A DNA stretch of 64,000 bases from the NCBI GenBank assembly GCA_947568835.1, contig OX387604.1:10509860-10573859 (forward strand). Direction: 5' to 3'. This DNA is from Protonemura montana (lineage: Eukaryota; Arthropoda; Insecta; Plecoptera; Nemouridae). Shown here piece by piece: positions 36,961 through 49,300 of this stretch. Numbering within the stretch: the stretch's first letter is position 1; every line of letters begins with the position of its first letter. The translations under genes and the position numbers were made by a program. The notes under the pieces are model-generated. The model saw nothing but the letters and a program-made list of their open reading frames with translations. It had not been told where the DNA came from and did no database searches.

Positions 36961-39900
36961 CTAATTGAGATGGAAGCCCTTTTCTCGAGTAGCTGCAAGC
37001 AGCCTCTCTTGTAACAATTCTTCGGTGGGGTAGTCCGGCAATTTGAGGTAGTGAACGCACGTATTTACTGACGGGTAGCTTCCCTCACCTGCGTCCACTT
37101 TGCGTACAACAGTGAGCCTGGGATACAGATTGGCCAGACCACCAGGGGGCAGGGAGGAGCACCCAGTTGTGAACTGAAGGAACGCCTTGCGCTCCTCCGC
37201 GCTCATCTTCACCAGCACGTTGACAAACCGCAAGAATCCAGGACTGAAACGGAACGAAACAGAATTAATTAGCCGTACACATCAAACAAAACAGCCAAAC
37301 AATTAGCCAAACAAAAGCAGTTTAAATATTAATAGTAAATAAATCATGTAGGTGCTGCAGCAGATAACACAACTATTTGTACCTGTCTTTTGTGTACCCT
37401 AACTTGGGCTCTGTGAAATTCAGTACATCTTCTCTACTCCACTGTGGGTTTTGATCACCACATAGCATGATTCGAACTTCTTCCGGACTGAAAGCTCGCA
37501 ATTTATCGAGTGGGAAAACTCTAGAAAATCCTTCACGGAAAGCTTCCAACTGACGAGCTATTCCCTTTTCTAAGCAGAACGATGTGGTTGATTCCGAGTA
37601 CTCTTCAACGTTGTCCAACGTAACCTAAAACAGATTATTGATCACTTAAGTGTGCTTAACAGTTGCGGCCACGTTTGTAATCAGATGGATTTTAAGAGTA
37701 CTTACTTCGGTGTCAGATCCATTGGGCACGAGGTCCAGGGAAGTGAAGGCAAAGACGCGGGACGAAGGTAGATAGTTAAAAGTGAGCGCCAGATCTTCAA
37801 GCCTGACGACCGGACCAGAGGTCGGGCTCAGAGCTAAGTTCTGGATCTGGTGAGAGCGAGATTCACAAGAAAGAGTGTTGTCTTGCATGATGCGCGACTT
37901 GCGACCTATCAACTCCTGCAACTGGTGTAGGAATCGACCACGAACTGGATCGATTTCAGCCAAGTCGTCACAGCTGAGAATGTTGGTAAACCTGAAATTA
38001 TTTTAAAAAATTGTTAGGTTTTAAGGTGGTCATGTCTAAAAAGCTCCACCAATAGATTTAAATAGTGGATAAGTACCATCGTTTATCATGTTCATTTTCA
38101 GGCTGCAGCTTGGGCGGATCAAACTCGAGCTCTTTCTCGCTCTCTTCGGAGATCAGGGAAGAGGTCATCACATCTTCCTCAGTCAAATGTCTACGGGGAG
38201 CTCCCATTTGCAGACCAATTCTGAAAGACGGCAATGTTTACTTTAAATCAGGAACTCTTCAGAGACTGTTTGATAATTTCAATTTTAGCCATGAATTGCT
38301 ACATAATTAAATTTGGCAAAGTTTTGGCACTCCTTTTCTATGTACCTTTCATTAACATTATTCTGTATTTCTCCGTGGCACATTAGTTTCAGGAATGGAT
38401 GTGACAGCGGTAGATCGACAAGTCGGTTGTCTTGTAAAATTTTGGCTAGGAAAACTCCGAGGAACCAGAAGTTCTTCACTGCTTCATCACAGGCTTTTGA
38501 ATCCTTTCGAGGAAGAAAACATGATATTAAAATTGTGAAGTTACAAAGGCAAATAGAAATTACCGTAACAAACTGCAATCATTCACAAGCCATGAGATTT
38601 TGAACTTTAAGGTAGTTCATTTAACAATTTTATCACCATTTATAAAGTAACTGGCATAAGTTGCCAAAAACCAGGAAAATTAGTTGTTTTTAGTTAGCGT
38701 TCAAAAATCCAGTTGTAAGTAGCCCTTTTTTTCAAAGGAAGAGAGCAGTGATGCTGTAGCATAACTACTAAGACTGACTACAAGATAAGCCACTTGGACA
38801 ATACTTCTTTGGGGACCACACAGCGTGTTTGAAGAGTTACCGATTCCTCTTCTCCCGATACATTTCTGTTCTTAAAACCACCTGATCAGCCGCCATTTGT
38901 TTGATCTGAAACTAAGCCGTGCCGAGGCTCGAGTACCCTAAACTTCGTTGGATCAGACGGATAGAAAATAATGTAGCGTCATAGGATTTGTTTTCTGTTC
39001 AGTAACGATGGTATTGCCATTCTGATATAACCTACCATTTTGACGTAAGGCTGGTTGCCATCATTATTATGAATTTTTAATAATCAGAGATAAAGTACCC
39101 CACAAATAGCTCATTCCCTTATAAAGATCCATATTTATTTGATAACAGTTCTAAAACTGTAATGACTTTGCCATTTTGCGCACGACATGTGAAGATATGA
39201 AGATTGCGCTGATTGAATGGTGTTAGTTAAGTGGACCAATCAGCTGCTACTCGATCATAAGTTCACTTTTCAAATTCCTTGGGAGAGCCATTTAACTGTG
39301 GAATTCACTTCCATCAAGTCTTCAGATCCCAAACGATGCAAATATTTGTAAAAAAAATTAATATTTTGTTGGTCAACTACCAGAGGAAATATGATAATTG
39401 TATTCAGAAAAAATATTATATTCTTAAGTTATTAATAAACAAATACGATACAATAATATCCGTTTTAAGGAATTGATTACTCGACTTCTGATAATCACAA
39501 ATTAACCAATGTGGCCAGTATCTATCACTGTCGAGGTCTAGTTACCTGGGGCAGAGGAGCTGGAAACAATCCGCAGGGCCGCCTCACATAGTACCCAGCC
39601 GGTTTCATGCCTTCGCCGAGATCGACCGGCTGCTCCGTATTCTCCATATGTTCGTGATCATCATCACACAGCCACATGCCAAGGTCGCGCCGCTGGAGTT
39701 CAGCAGCAACCAACGCATAAAACTCTAGGGTCGGTCCGAGACCGGTGCCTTCTTCACATAGGAACTCAACCTGGTGGACAAGCAAAAAAGTATTTATTTT
39801 TTATTTATTTATTAATCTTATTATTATTAACTATTAGTAACTAATAATAATATTATTTTATTAAAATTATTTTTGATATAAATCAATAAAAGTATTATTA

Positions 39901-40360
39901 ATCATTATTGTGGAGATAGTAGTTCACAACTGACTTTTTTTTTTCTCTGGCAACTCATGCCTTCAGAAAAGCATAAATGAGTACTCCAAAACGGTTTCAT
40001 CCTTATATTACTAAGTGATACCTGTATTTTATCCAAGTATAAACAATAATAAAAATAAATTGTATTGAATAAATAAATGATAGAGCAAGCTTTGCGTCTA
40101 AAAGCTTTAGGGGTTAGTTTGCACTTAAAAAATCTGTGAGCAAGATAAAATTTACCTCAAGGATGCTCTTTCTATCAGCATGTATCTTCATAACTTGCAT
40201 TGCCCAGTCAAACAAGTATTCCCCACGGGGCACCTTGACTCGCTCGTGTTTAAGGCGGCCCACACGGAATTCGTGGGGGTCCTCTCTTCGGGGGGACAAG
40301 CCTGGAGCACGCTGCCTTTCCAAAGTCACGTCACGTTGCGTTTGCAGCCACACGATGGAC
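36961..40360 (-). other. HECTD1: HECT catalytic domain exons of HECTD1
   Basis: Exons 40156-40360 to 36961-37243 encode the HECT fold, starting near [17 protein letters not shown] and ending KGFHLN. The active-site cysteine is in [13 protein letters not shown], codon 37057-37059 (residue 2642). Bipartite landmarks are [36 protein letters not shown] and [13 protein letters not shown]. All catalytic features are intact. Confidence 0.95.
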
Positions 40361-43300
40361 CTGCACAGACAGATTGGATTAGAAACGGTCTAGATTATAC
40401 TAAAGGCTAATCAGATATCTAATAAACTACCTCGAATATTTTAGAGGCATTACCTAGAGTGGTAATTTGGTGTTGTTACCATGGTGCTAAATAATGTCAC
40501 CGGGAGTTGTTACCTCAACCAAGAGTAGCACTTTAAAACGATGCTAGAAGCTTGCTTATTTCTATGTAACCTAGATGCCACTAGATGTAATGTTTATTTA
40601 ACTCTTTTACCTCTATCCAGTTTCAAGGCTAGATGTACACTAAGGGGTAGTATTTCAAAGAGTAAAACCCCAGGTAAACTTGTTTTGGGCATGAGTAGAC
40701 CAATAGGAATTCCCATTAGAATTCCTGTAGATTGTACCATTTAGACTTTTGAAAATTCAATAGTTTCCCCCAAAATCACATTCTGGGATATCACTAAATG
40801 CAGATCTTTGAGATTCAATTCAATTTAAACAGTAGCTAATGTTGCAGTTTAAAACAATGGCTATTTATCTGGTTTTTCTCTCACAGTCAAATAAGGGATC
40901 TCCAATATCTCCCTGCTGCGATAGTGAAGTTTAACGTGCGCTTACCTCGATGCGCCAAAAGCAGTACAGTTGAAGTAAAGCTGGCGTGTTTCGAACGGGA
41001 ACAAGAACGGACAGGAGTGATTTAATTCCTCGCACCAATTGGGCAAAGCACCAGCAGATAACACCAATGGGTCTTGGATTTGCTGTAGCAGTTTATTTGT
41101 TATCTTCTTGCTTGTAAACATTTCTGCAGTCAATTGGTTCTCTCCCTCCACATCTATTTGGATGTAAAAATAAATCGGAATCAGAAACGAGGAAAAATGT
41201 GTAAAAGATACAAATTCACACTCTCCTCAAGTCAACTTCTTGAAGATGCAGATATCTTACCTGTGGCAGTGGCTAGGGCCTCTTCCTTAAACATGCTGAT
41301 AACAAAGAGATGGCGCAAGAGCTGCAGTACATCTTCAACGGAGCAGGCAGTGGACGGAGCCGCAGGCAGAGAGCTTGGAAAATCAGAAGTGTACATGCTC
41401 TCTGCACCATGGCATGAAACTATAGGGGTGCTCTTGCCTGTGTGTGAGTCACAATCATCCTCCCGCACCTCGTGGTACGAAATCCTGCAACATCACACAG
41501 CGGTTGAAACGATGCACCGATGCTCACCATCACGAGTCAATGTTTGCGACAAAAGAAGCTAACCTTTGAATGCTAACCTTGAATAAGAGCAACGTAAATA
41601 AATAAAAGTACATCTTAAGGGCTGTTGCAAAAGTTTTAGTACCAGTGATATTCAAATTCAAATTATTTGTTTTGGAAATTTGGAGCAAATAGTAGCATTT
41701 ATAAAAATATAATAATTAATTAGCTCTAAAATCTGGTTAACTACTATAACTGATGTTTCCTTATATAGAAATGTTTATAATCAATAGAAAAATGATAAAC
41801 ATGGTAATGTGTACATTGCCAAGATAACCGGATTCGACTTTAAAATTAACTATTGCAATTTTTTCATCCTCTTTATCCTTATTATTGTTCATTGTTGCAA
41901 AGACGCGTTTGTCTAAAGGTGCGAAAACAGTAACGCCAACTTACGTGTAGGTCGGCTCCCATATTCGTCGTAGTTTTTCCTGGCGGCTGCCCATGTCTGC
42001 CAACTGAACCAGCTGTTGTACAGCTCGGAAAATTGTCTGACTGCAATTGTTCAGTTTAACCTCCACGTCGGCAACCTTTTCAGAGACAAAATTAAAAGTA
42101 AATTAAATTACAAGAATGGCCCATAAAGTATCAAGGCCACAGTACAGTTAAAGAATCCAAGAATCAGAGTTAACTTTACTACCAAGAACAGAATGCATTT
42201 CTGGGCAAATTGATAAAGTGGAATTGAGCCAAAATTTGATTCTGATGTCTAGCCATCCTGTACTAGCTTTCACGCTAACATCGAGACGGTTTCGCCACTT
42301 AAGGGCAGGTCCCTTTTCCCACAATCTCCAATTCTTATTCGAATCTTGGGACTCATTGAATCCATCCTGACTTCTCATAGGCAAAAACCAAACTATTACA
42401 CATCAAAAAAAAAATATAGTCCTCTGACTTTCCCAGTTAGTGCTTACCAAACAGAATATCTGCACGAGAAAATCAACACATTTAAGGCTTTTAAATTCAG
42501 AAAATCTTATTCTTTTGAATACCTAAGTCTTTCACAACTCTTTCACTTACCCCTGGCAGATTGGGTCCACGCAAGACTAGTTGTAACTTTGGTTGAGGCA
42601 TCATATCGACTTGCTGGTTATCGTTGGTTTCCTGGGCCCCCGGCATAGTCACTTGCAGATCGGTGGTTTGATTGACGTTGGTGCGACCAGGGCGCGGGTC
42701 GAAAGCAGGGATCAGCGCTGAGAACTGTCGCTTTAGAACGTACTCATCATCCCAGCTACGGCGCTTGCCACTGCGCACCTCGTAGCCCTCCTCCTCCTAA
42801 GACACGGGGCACGGAAAAGCAAACGTGAGACAAACGCAGGCAGTCACAAGCCACGGCAGTAGTGCTCTCAAGCAAACATGCAGCACTATATCCAATTTAA
42901 TTCATGCCAGATCTACAACTACCGGGGAATCATCAACATCGCAGACTTTATGTTCAACCCCCATACATTTTGTAGTACAGTTATCACCATGGTAACAATC
43001 CCTGATAGTCTAAAAACCCAGTCTTTGCTTGGGTGATCATCTTTAAGCTCTGCTTTGTGGATCTGGCCCCTGGGTATTTACTTTTTACTATCCTGACAGC
43101 AATTACTTAACATAAGATGCTTTACGAGAAGAAAAATGTGGTAATTTTTCTTTGAATGAACAAGGCAAGCAATTTTCAATTGAATGATTTACCTAATAGG
43201 ACCCTTGTCGAAGTTATAAGTACACTTACGCTCTGTTGCTCTTTCATTGTGAGAATGTTAATAGAAATGCTACCACGTTCGAGAACCAAGTAATAAGATT

Positions 43301-46300
43301 TTTTTAATTGCCAAGACCAGGGAGTTTACTAAGAAAAGTTAATTGCTGCCGACAATCATAGTATTGGTTGGCAGTGACCAGGGAGGTAGCATACTAACCC
43401 CCACCCCCTCCCCTTCCAACGTTGTGGACATGACCATAGTTACAACAGAAGTATTCTTATACAAGTGCTGGTGTTTGCCACCCTTAAGCTACTTTTTCAT
43501 TCTAGCTAGCTACAAAATCATCAAACCGTGTAAGAGAAAAAGTACAGTTAATTTTTCTTTTCTTCCTTGCATTAGCTGCGTCTATGTGTGAGCAGTGTAA
43601 CATTACGTGAAAGACAGTTACTACACAGGCATTCTTTTGTTTTGGATAACAATCACCAATCACCTATATATAGCAACAAACAAAAGTCAAAGCCTTGCAA
43701 GCAAAACGCAACACACAAACAACAATAATAAAAATAAATGTTCTTCAATGTTACCATAAACGAGAGCAAGTTTCGGCTAACCATGACCTCCTCATAGTCG
43801 TCATCGTCTTCGTTTTCGTCATCATCATTTTCGTCATCATCGGGTTCTGGCATCTCATCGTCGTCTTCCAATTCGGCTAACAACGTTGGTGCTCGGCAGC
43901 TTTCCAAGAAGTCCTGTTGATGGAAAAGATTGTGAAGATTGTGAACAAAAAACTGTAAATGTAAACACTCTACCCTATTCACAACCAGCTTAGCTGGTTT
44001 AGCAAGGTACCTACAGGTCAAGTCAAATAATTAACTAAAAGGCAGATGCATATATAACTGGATGTTGCAAGACTGGCCCACCCTGCCCATGTCAAATTTT
44101 TTTTCACAAAAAAAAATAGCAGTTATCTTCTCAATTCTTTAGCAAAAAATATTTCCTCAAATTAGGCAGTTTGTATAGCAATATGTCCAGTGAAAAAAAA
44201 AGCAAAAATCCCAGTAGCAAGACAAAATGCAGTCGGTAGTTCACATACCTCAAGGCTTACTTGTTCGCTATCGCTGGAGGTGGAAGTAAGGCTCATTGTG
44301 AGGGCTTGGCTTAGGCAAGGTCCATTGCCAGCAGTCGTAGAAATTCCGCAGTTTCCTGTACCGGTAGGGCCACTTGTCGTCAGGCTTGGGTAGCTCTGAG
44401 CAGTGCTCAACAAACCGCCTGAAAAACACATTTACTTTTAGCTCATTCTGGACAAGAATTGCCAAGAAACGTGGAAATTTGGATCTCCCAACTTCAAGAC
44501 AGTAACAACCTAAATATAACAGCCTAAATTGGAAAGGTATATTCAGGAGCCTAACATATATCTTCCACTAGCTGGTGTAAACACTGTGCTCGTAAACACA
44601 GTCGTAACACAATGGTATTTTGAACACCACAATACCCTCAATGGCATGAGATATCGCTCCAGAACTGTTTCCTACCCCTTAGTTCAAGTCTCATAAAAAC
44701 ATGTATGGCATAAACAAAATTCCTCTCTCAGACCAAAAAAGGAATAAACTAAGGTTAATTTTGCATAAGTGTGTGAAAATGAAGAGGGAACAAATGTTCA
44801 TAATGTGTGTAGTTATCGGCATCATGCAGCCGTTTCTTCAACACATTCCATTGGCACCGTGTCAAATGCCGTGAAAAAGTATTGTACCTGGGAAGTTGGA
44901 GGACAAAGCCAGACGAACGAGACTGGACACAGAGCTTGGCCCCCGAGGAAACAGTGTGTTTCCTTGCGATGGTGAAGCAGCAATACACGACGGAGCAATC
45001 ACATTTCCACTGTTGTTAGATCCTCCAACGATTCCTGTATTTGTTGACCCGCTGCTAGAAGAAACTGACCTGCATAACAATGGAAGCCGATTAGCATTAG
45101 CTATCGACTGAAGCATGGAAAGACAGCAAGATTGATCAGAGCTTAAAAGGAATAATTCAAGGAATAATGAATGCATTTAAGCCTAAGAGAATACTATCAT
45201 ATGTTCACTTCACTACAGTAAAGCTTGCTATTTTTCACAATACACCAATACAGAAAAAATAGTTTTTAAAATGAAACCCCGTGTCCTACAACTACACAGT
45301 TTGATTAGTCGAGGGGAAATCACAAACAGTACCTCCCTCGGCGCCTTCTGCGCCGGCCTTCATTTACCAACTACCTCATTTACCCCGGCCACACTGTTAC
45401 TCAAGTCAGCCGATGCCAACGTCAGTTACTTGTAGGAATCAGGGCATCGAACCCGAACCCGTAACCCGAAAAAACCGCAATTATGTGTGGAACTCGAACC
45501 CGAACCAGAATCCGGAAAATTTGGAAACCCGAACCCCAACCGGAACCTGTATTTAAATTATGAAAAACCTGAACCCGAACCGGTATTATTTCTCGGATTT
45601 TTTCGGGTTTTTGCCCATCTTGCGTTTTTATAATTTCTGCAGAATACTTAACCTACGAGAGCCTGTAACGTTAGCGTGGCTATCAGCGAACTCGTAGATT
45701 CTCTTGAATATCAACAGTGGTCCTACCAACAACTCGCTTTTATATAGCGCCGCTACCCTTTGTCGGGCAGCGCCGACAAAGCAATGCGACAGTATGGTAC
45801 AAAAACAAAGACAAACTGGGTTGGGTATCGAGTGAATTGTTTCTAGTTATGCATCGTTTTTAATTGAAGGCTTACCCGCTTATTTTGTTACAAATTAACC
45901 ACTTTAATACCATTTCAAGGGAAATGGACAAAATGTAGGGTACTGGGAAGGGAATATCTTCTATTTTAAGAAGTAGCAAGTTTGCACTTTACCAACTTAC
46001 AACCAAATGTGTTGCTTGCTTTGGCTTGTTCGGTCAGTGTGTCTTTTTTCATTTGTCATAGGAGGTGGCCATATTACGCTCTTGTGTTTTATATACACCT
46101 TTGAATCATGGGGCGCAAACAAAAAGCAAGATCAGAAAATATTTTGGTTATAGCTACGTCAAAAGGCGTCAAGTTGCAGAATAGACGGCTGTAACGTGAT
46201 TATGAAGGTAAATTTGCAAATGTATTTATGAGTACATTGTATCGACTGTCGAGACCCAGTTTACAGTCTGCAGTTCGTATCTATTTCAAACCTATTTCGT

Positions 46301-49300
46301 AGGACATATTAGTTATTAGTATTTAACCACTTAAAACTATAATATTATGACATAACTTGGTTGATTTTTTTTTACTACCTAATCAAAATTAAACATCAAT
46401 CCAAAAATACCAATTTCATCCAGTATATTATTGCAAACATTTAAATGTCTATCACTTTATTGTTGGAAAAATATAATAAACAAAATTTGCGAAAACTATC
46501 GCTTGATCGAACTTAAACCCCCCTTTGGAATCCGATCCCAAGCAGACCGAAGGAAAAAAACCTGAACCTGAACCCGAACGAACCCGAACCGGAATAAGCG
46601 AACTTAAAAAAAAACCCGAAACTGAACCCGAAATTTCACATTTACCGAACCTGAAACTGAACCCGAACCGATATTCATTTCGGTTCGATGCCTTGGTAGG
46701 AATTATGAGCATTCAGTCATAATTATGATAAATGCGTAAAATATGTAAACGTTGATCTAATCTACGTTTGAATCTAAAATTTGACTGAAAAACTCATTTA
46801 AAACGATTTAAAAAATAATTGTTTTCAGTATTTGAACCAAACAATTTACTGTGTATAAGTGTAGAAATAAAATTAAAGCCAGTATGGATTGAGTGTAAGA
46901 CACAACAAAAAGGTATAACGGCGGGTAAAAGCACTAACCCCAGAGTACGTCGTCTGGCCATTGCAGCAAAGGTTTCCAGCAAGCCGGCAGTGGCGTTGGA
47001 CTCGATGTTGTTTGATGCAGCTGATGTTAGATTAGGAACGCTCACTGACATGGAGTTGGAAGAAGAGACAGAACTGCTGGTGCCTGCTGCAAAGAGAAAA
47101 TCATCGGAATCATAAGTGTAGCCATAACTCTTTTTTTAAGGCACTATGCCTTAGCTAGAGTGTGCCTTATCGAAAAGTATTCTTGGAAAGTTATGACATC
47201 ACAATTTAGGGGTTATACGCTGGCGTTTACTTGTGGCGTACACCTCTCCTTACAACACAAAAGTCATATTTGAGCCCAAGGCTATAACCCCGAGTAACTT
47301 TTATACAGTCACAGGAAATAAATTTGAACATTCTTTGACCTGTTTATAGAAATGATATGTTATTTTTACAATTATTTTGTCAAAAGTTTAATTGCAATTG
47401 TAGCATTCAATTAAACACGTGTTGGTGATAACTGAGTGATAACCATGGCAGAGTGGATTAGTAATTGAGATTGCAAAGGAAAATTGAAGAAAATTGAAGG
47501 TAAAAGGTATAATTCAAAGAATGGTCCTACAAGAGTTCAATACATTTGCCAAGTAAAAATAAGAACTGTTTCCACATACCAGTTCGGCAATTTGGTGAGT
47601 CTTTCTCCTTGCCAATGCAAAGGTCACGAGGATCGTAGGTAATGGAGAGCGGTTGGGTGGGGTGCTTGGCTCGCATGCCTTTGTCTTCTGGGGTCGGCTG
47701 CTCTGTACCCTGTCCCCCGCTCACTCCGCCGCTTACGCTGATTCGCACTGAAGGGGTCATGGAGGCAGCCATCAAGCCTGCAAGAACCAAGGCAGACTCG
47801 TTATAGTTCCGAAAGTGGAGTTTTAGCAAGTGTTTATTCAGCACCTGACCTAATAACTACAGCTGTAATATTGGTATGGGTGTGTTTTGAACAATGGCAA
47901 AGTGAAACTATGAACCAAGGTTGTGTAGTGCCCGAGAGAAGCTTAAGAAATTACAGCGAGCTAGGCACTAAGGAATAATCACCAAAATTGCCCCACAAGT
48001 TTAAAAATTGAATGATTGTCTTGATTCTGTTTCAAAAATTGTCAAGTCCAGCCTCGTTTTTTTTTCTGACTATTATGAAAATGTTTGCACTATAGAAATC
48101 GTTATTCCAGGATTTAAATCTACCTTTTTTTTTTTTTTTTTTTTTTTTATTATTATTTGTGGTGTTTAACGACGCACTGTTTTGACATCTGGCCATGCGG
48201 CACTGGTCTAATGGCGTCGGTGAATGAGTGGATGATGATGAGGATGATGATGAACCTAACAAAGCCTAGAAGGGAGGAGGTGAAACCTGGTGCCGGCACG
48301 TAGCCTACTCCTGTCGAAGAGCACCAAGGGGACCACCGGCTTAACGTCCCTTCCGAAGGACGGTACAACGTGAACAACAGGATTCCTCCACAAATCCATG
48401 CTGTCGAGAGGTTGATAAGCAAGGCGAGTGAAGTTGCTGTACTAACTTTTATCCCTCCAACCTCTCTCCCGAACAGAACTGGTCATGTGTGAAATGGTCA
48501 CCCATCCAATACCTGACTCAGCGCAATGTTGGTTAACTTCGGTGATCTAACGAGAACCGGTGTTTCCAACATGCCAAACCGTTCGGTTTAAATCTACCTT
48601 TACGTCAAATAATCTCCATAAAGTTTGAAATGACTGTGCAAAGCTGAAGTCTTATCTAAAATGTAATGTGATATAATAACAGATAAAATCACAAATATCC
48701 AGCTGTAATTCAACTATTTGGTGTCAGGAACCACATCTAAATTTCTTAACGGCCTCTTAACGGTAATACGGTAATACGAATGCAGATCTCGGCAACTGAC
48801 AACTCCAAAGTGTCAAACGAAGGTTTTTGTCTAGAAAATAAACAACATTGAGAAGCAGGTGACGCTGCTGCCAGATCTCATCGATTCCATATCTCACCGA
48901 TTGACGACGGCGACGACTGCTGTGCACTGGATCCCACGAGTAGAGATGAAGTCAATAGCTCTCCTGATAGAAAACTGTTTGTATTGTTGCGAAGAAGATC
49001 GGCTCCTTCTCTCATTTTGTCCAGCACTTCTACGGCCTCCGCCGAAAGCATCGGGTGTTGCTCTGGTGAACACACAGCCATTATTAATTTGTTGTTCCGG
49101 TGGCATATTCATTCTCTAGGACCGTGAGAGCAACAGGATAAAAGCACCATTGAGTGGACAAAATTCAAACTCTTGTTTGAGCGTAGCAGCAAGCAGAATT
49201 TAAGTGAATCAGGATGGACCAAAATAAATGGCATCCATAAATATGATCAGTTGACCCAATTCAATCACACAGTTCAAAACGATCACAAAATCACAAAACG

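Noticed and set aside
44268..44465. 65-codon frame overlapping a HECTD1 exon
   Set aside because: Shadow frame. The HECTD1 frame has matching splice phases and the conserved [11 protein letters not shown] sequence.
46108..46193. Short frame [14 protein letters not shown] inside the hAT-like element as a transposase
   Set aside because: Only 28 codons with no continuing exon. At best a remnant.
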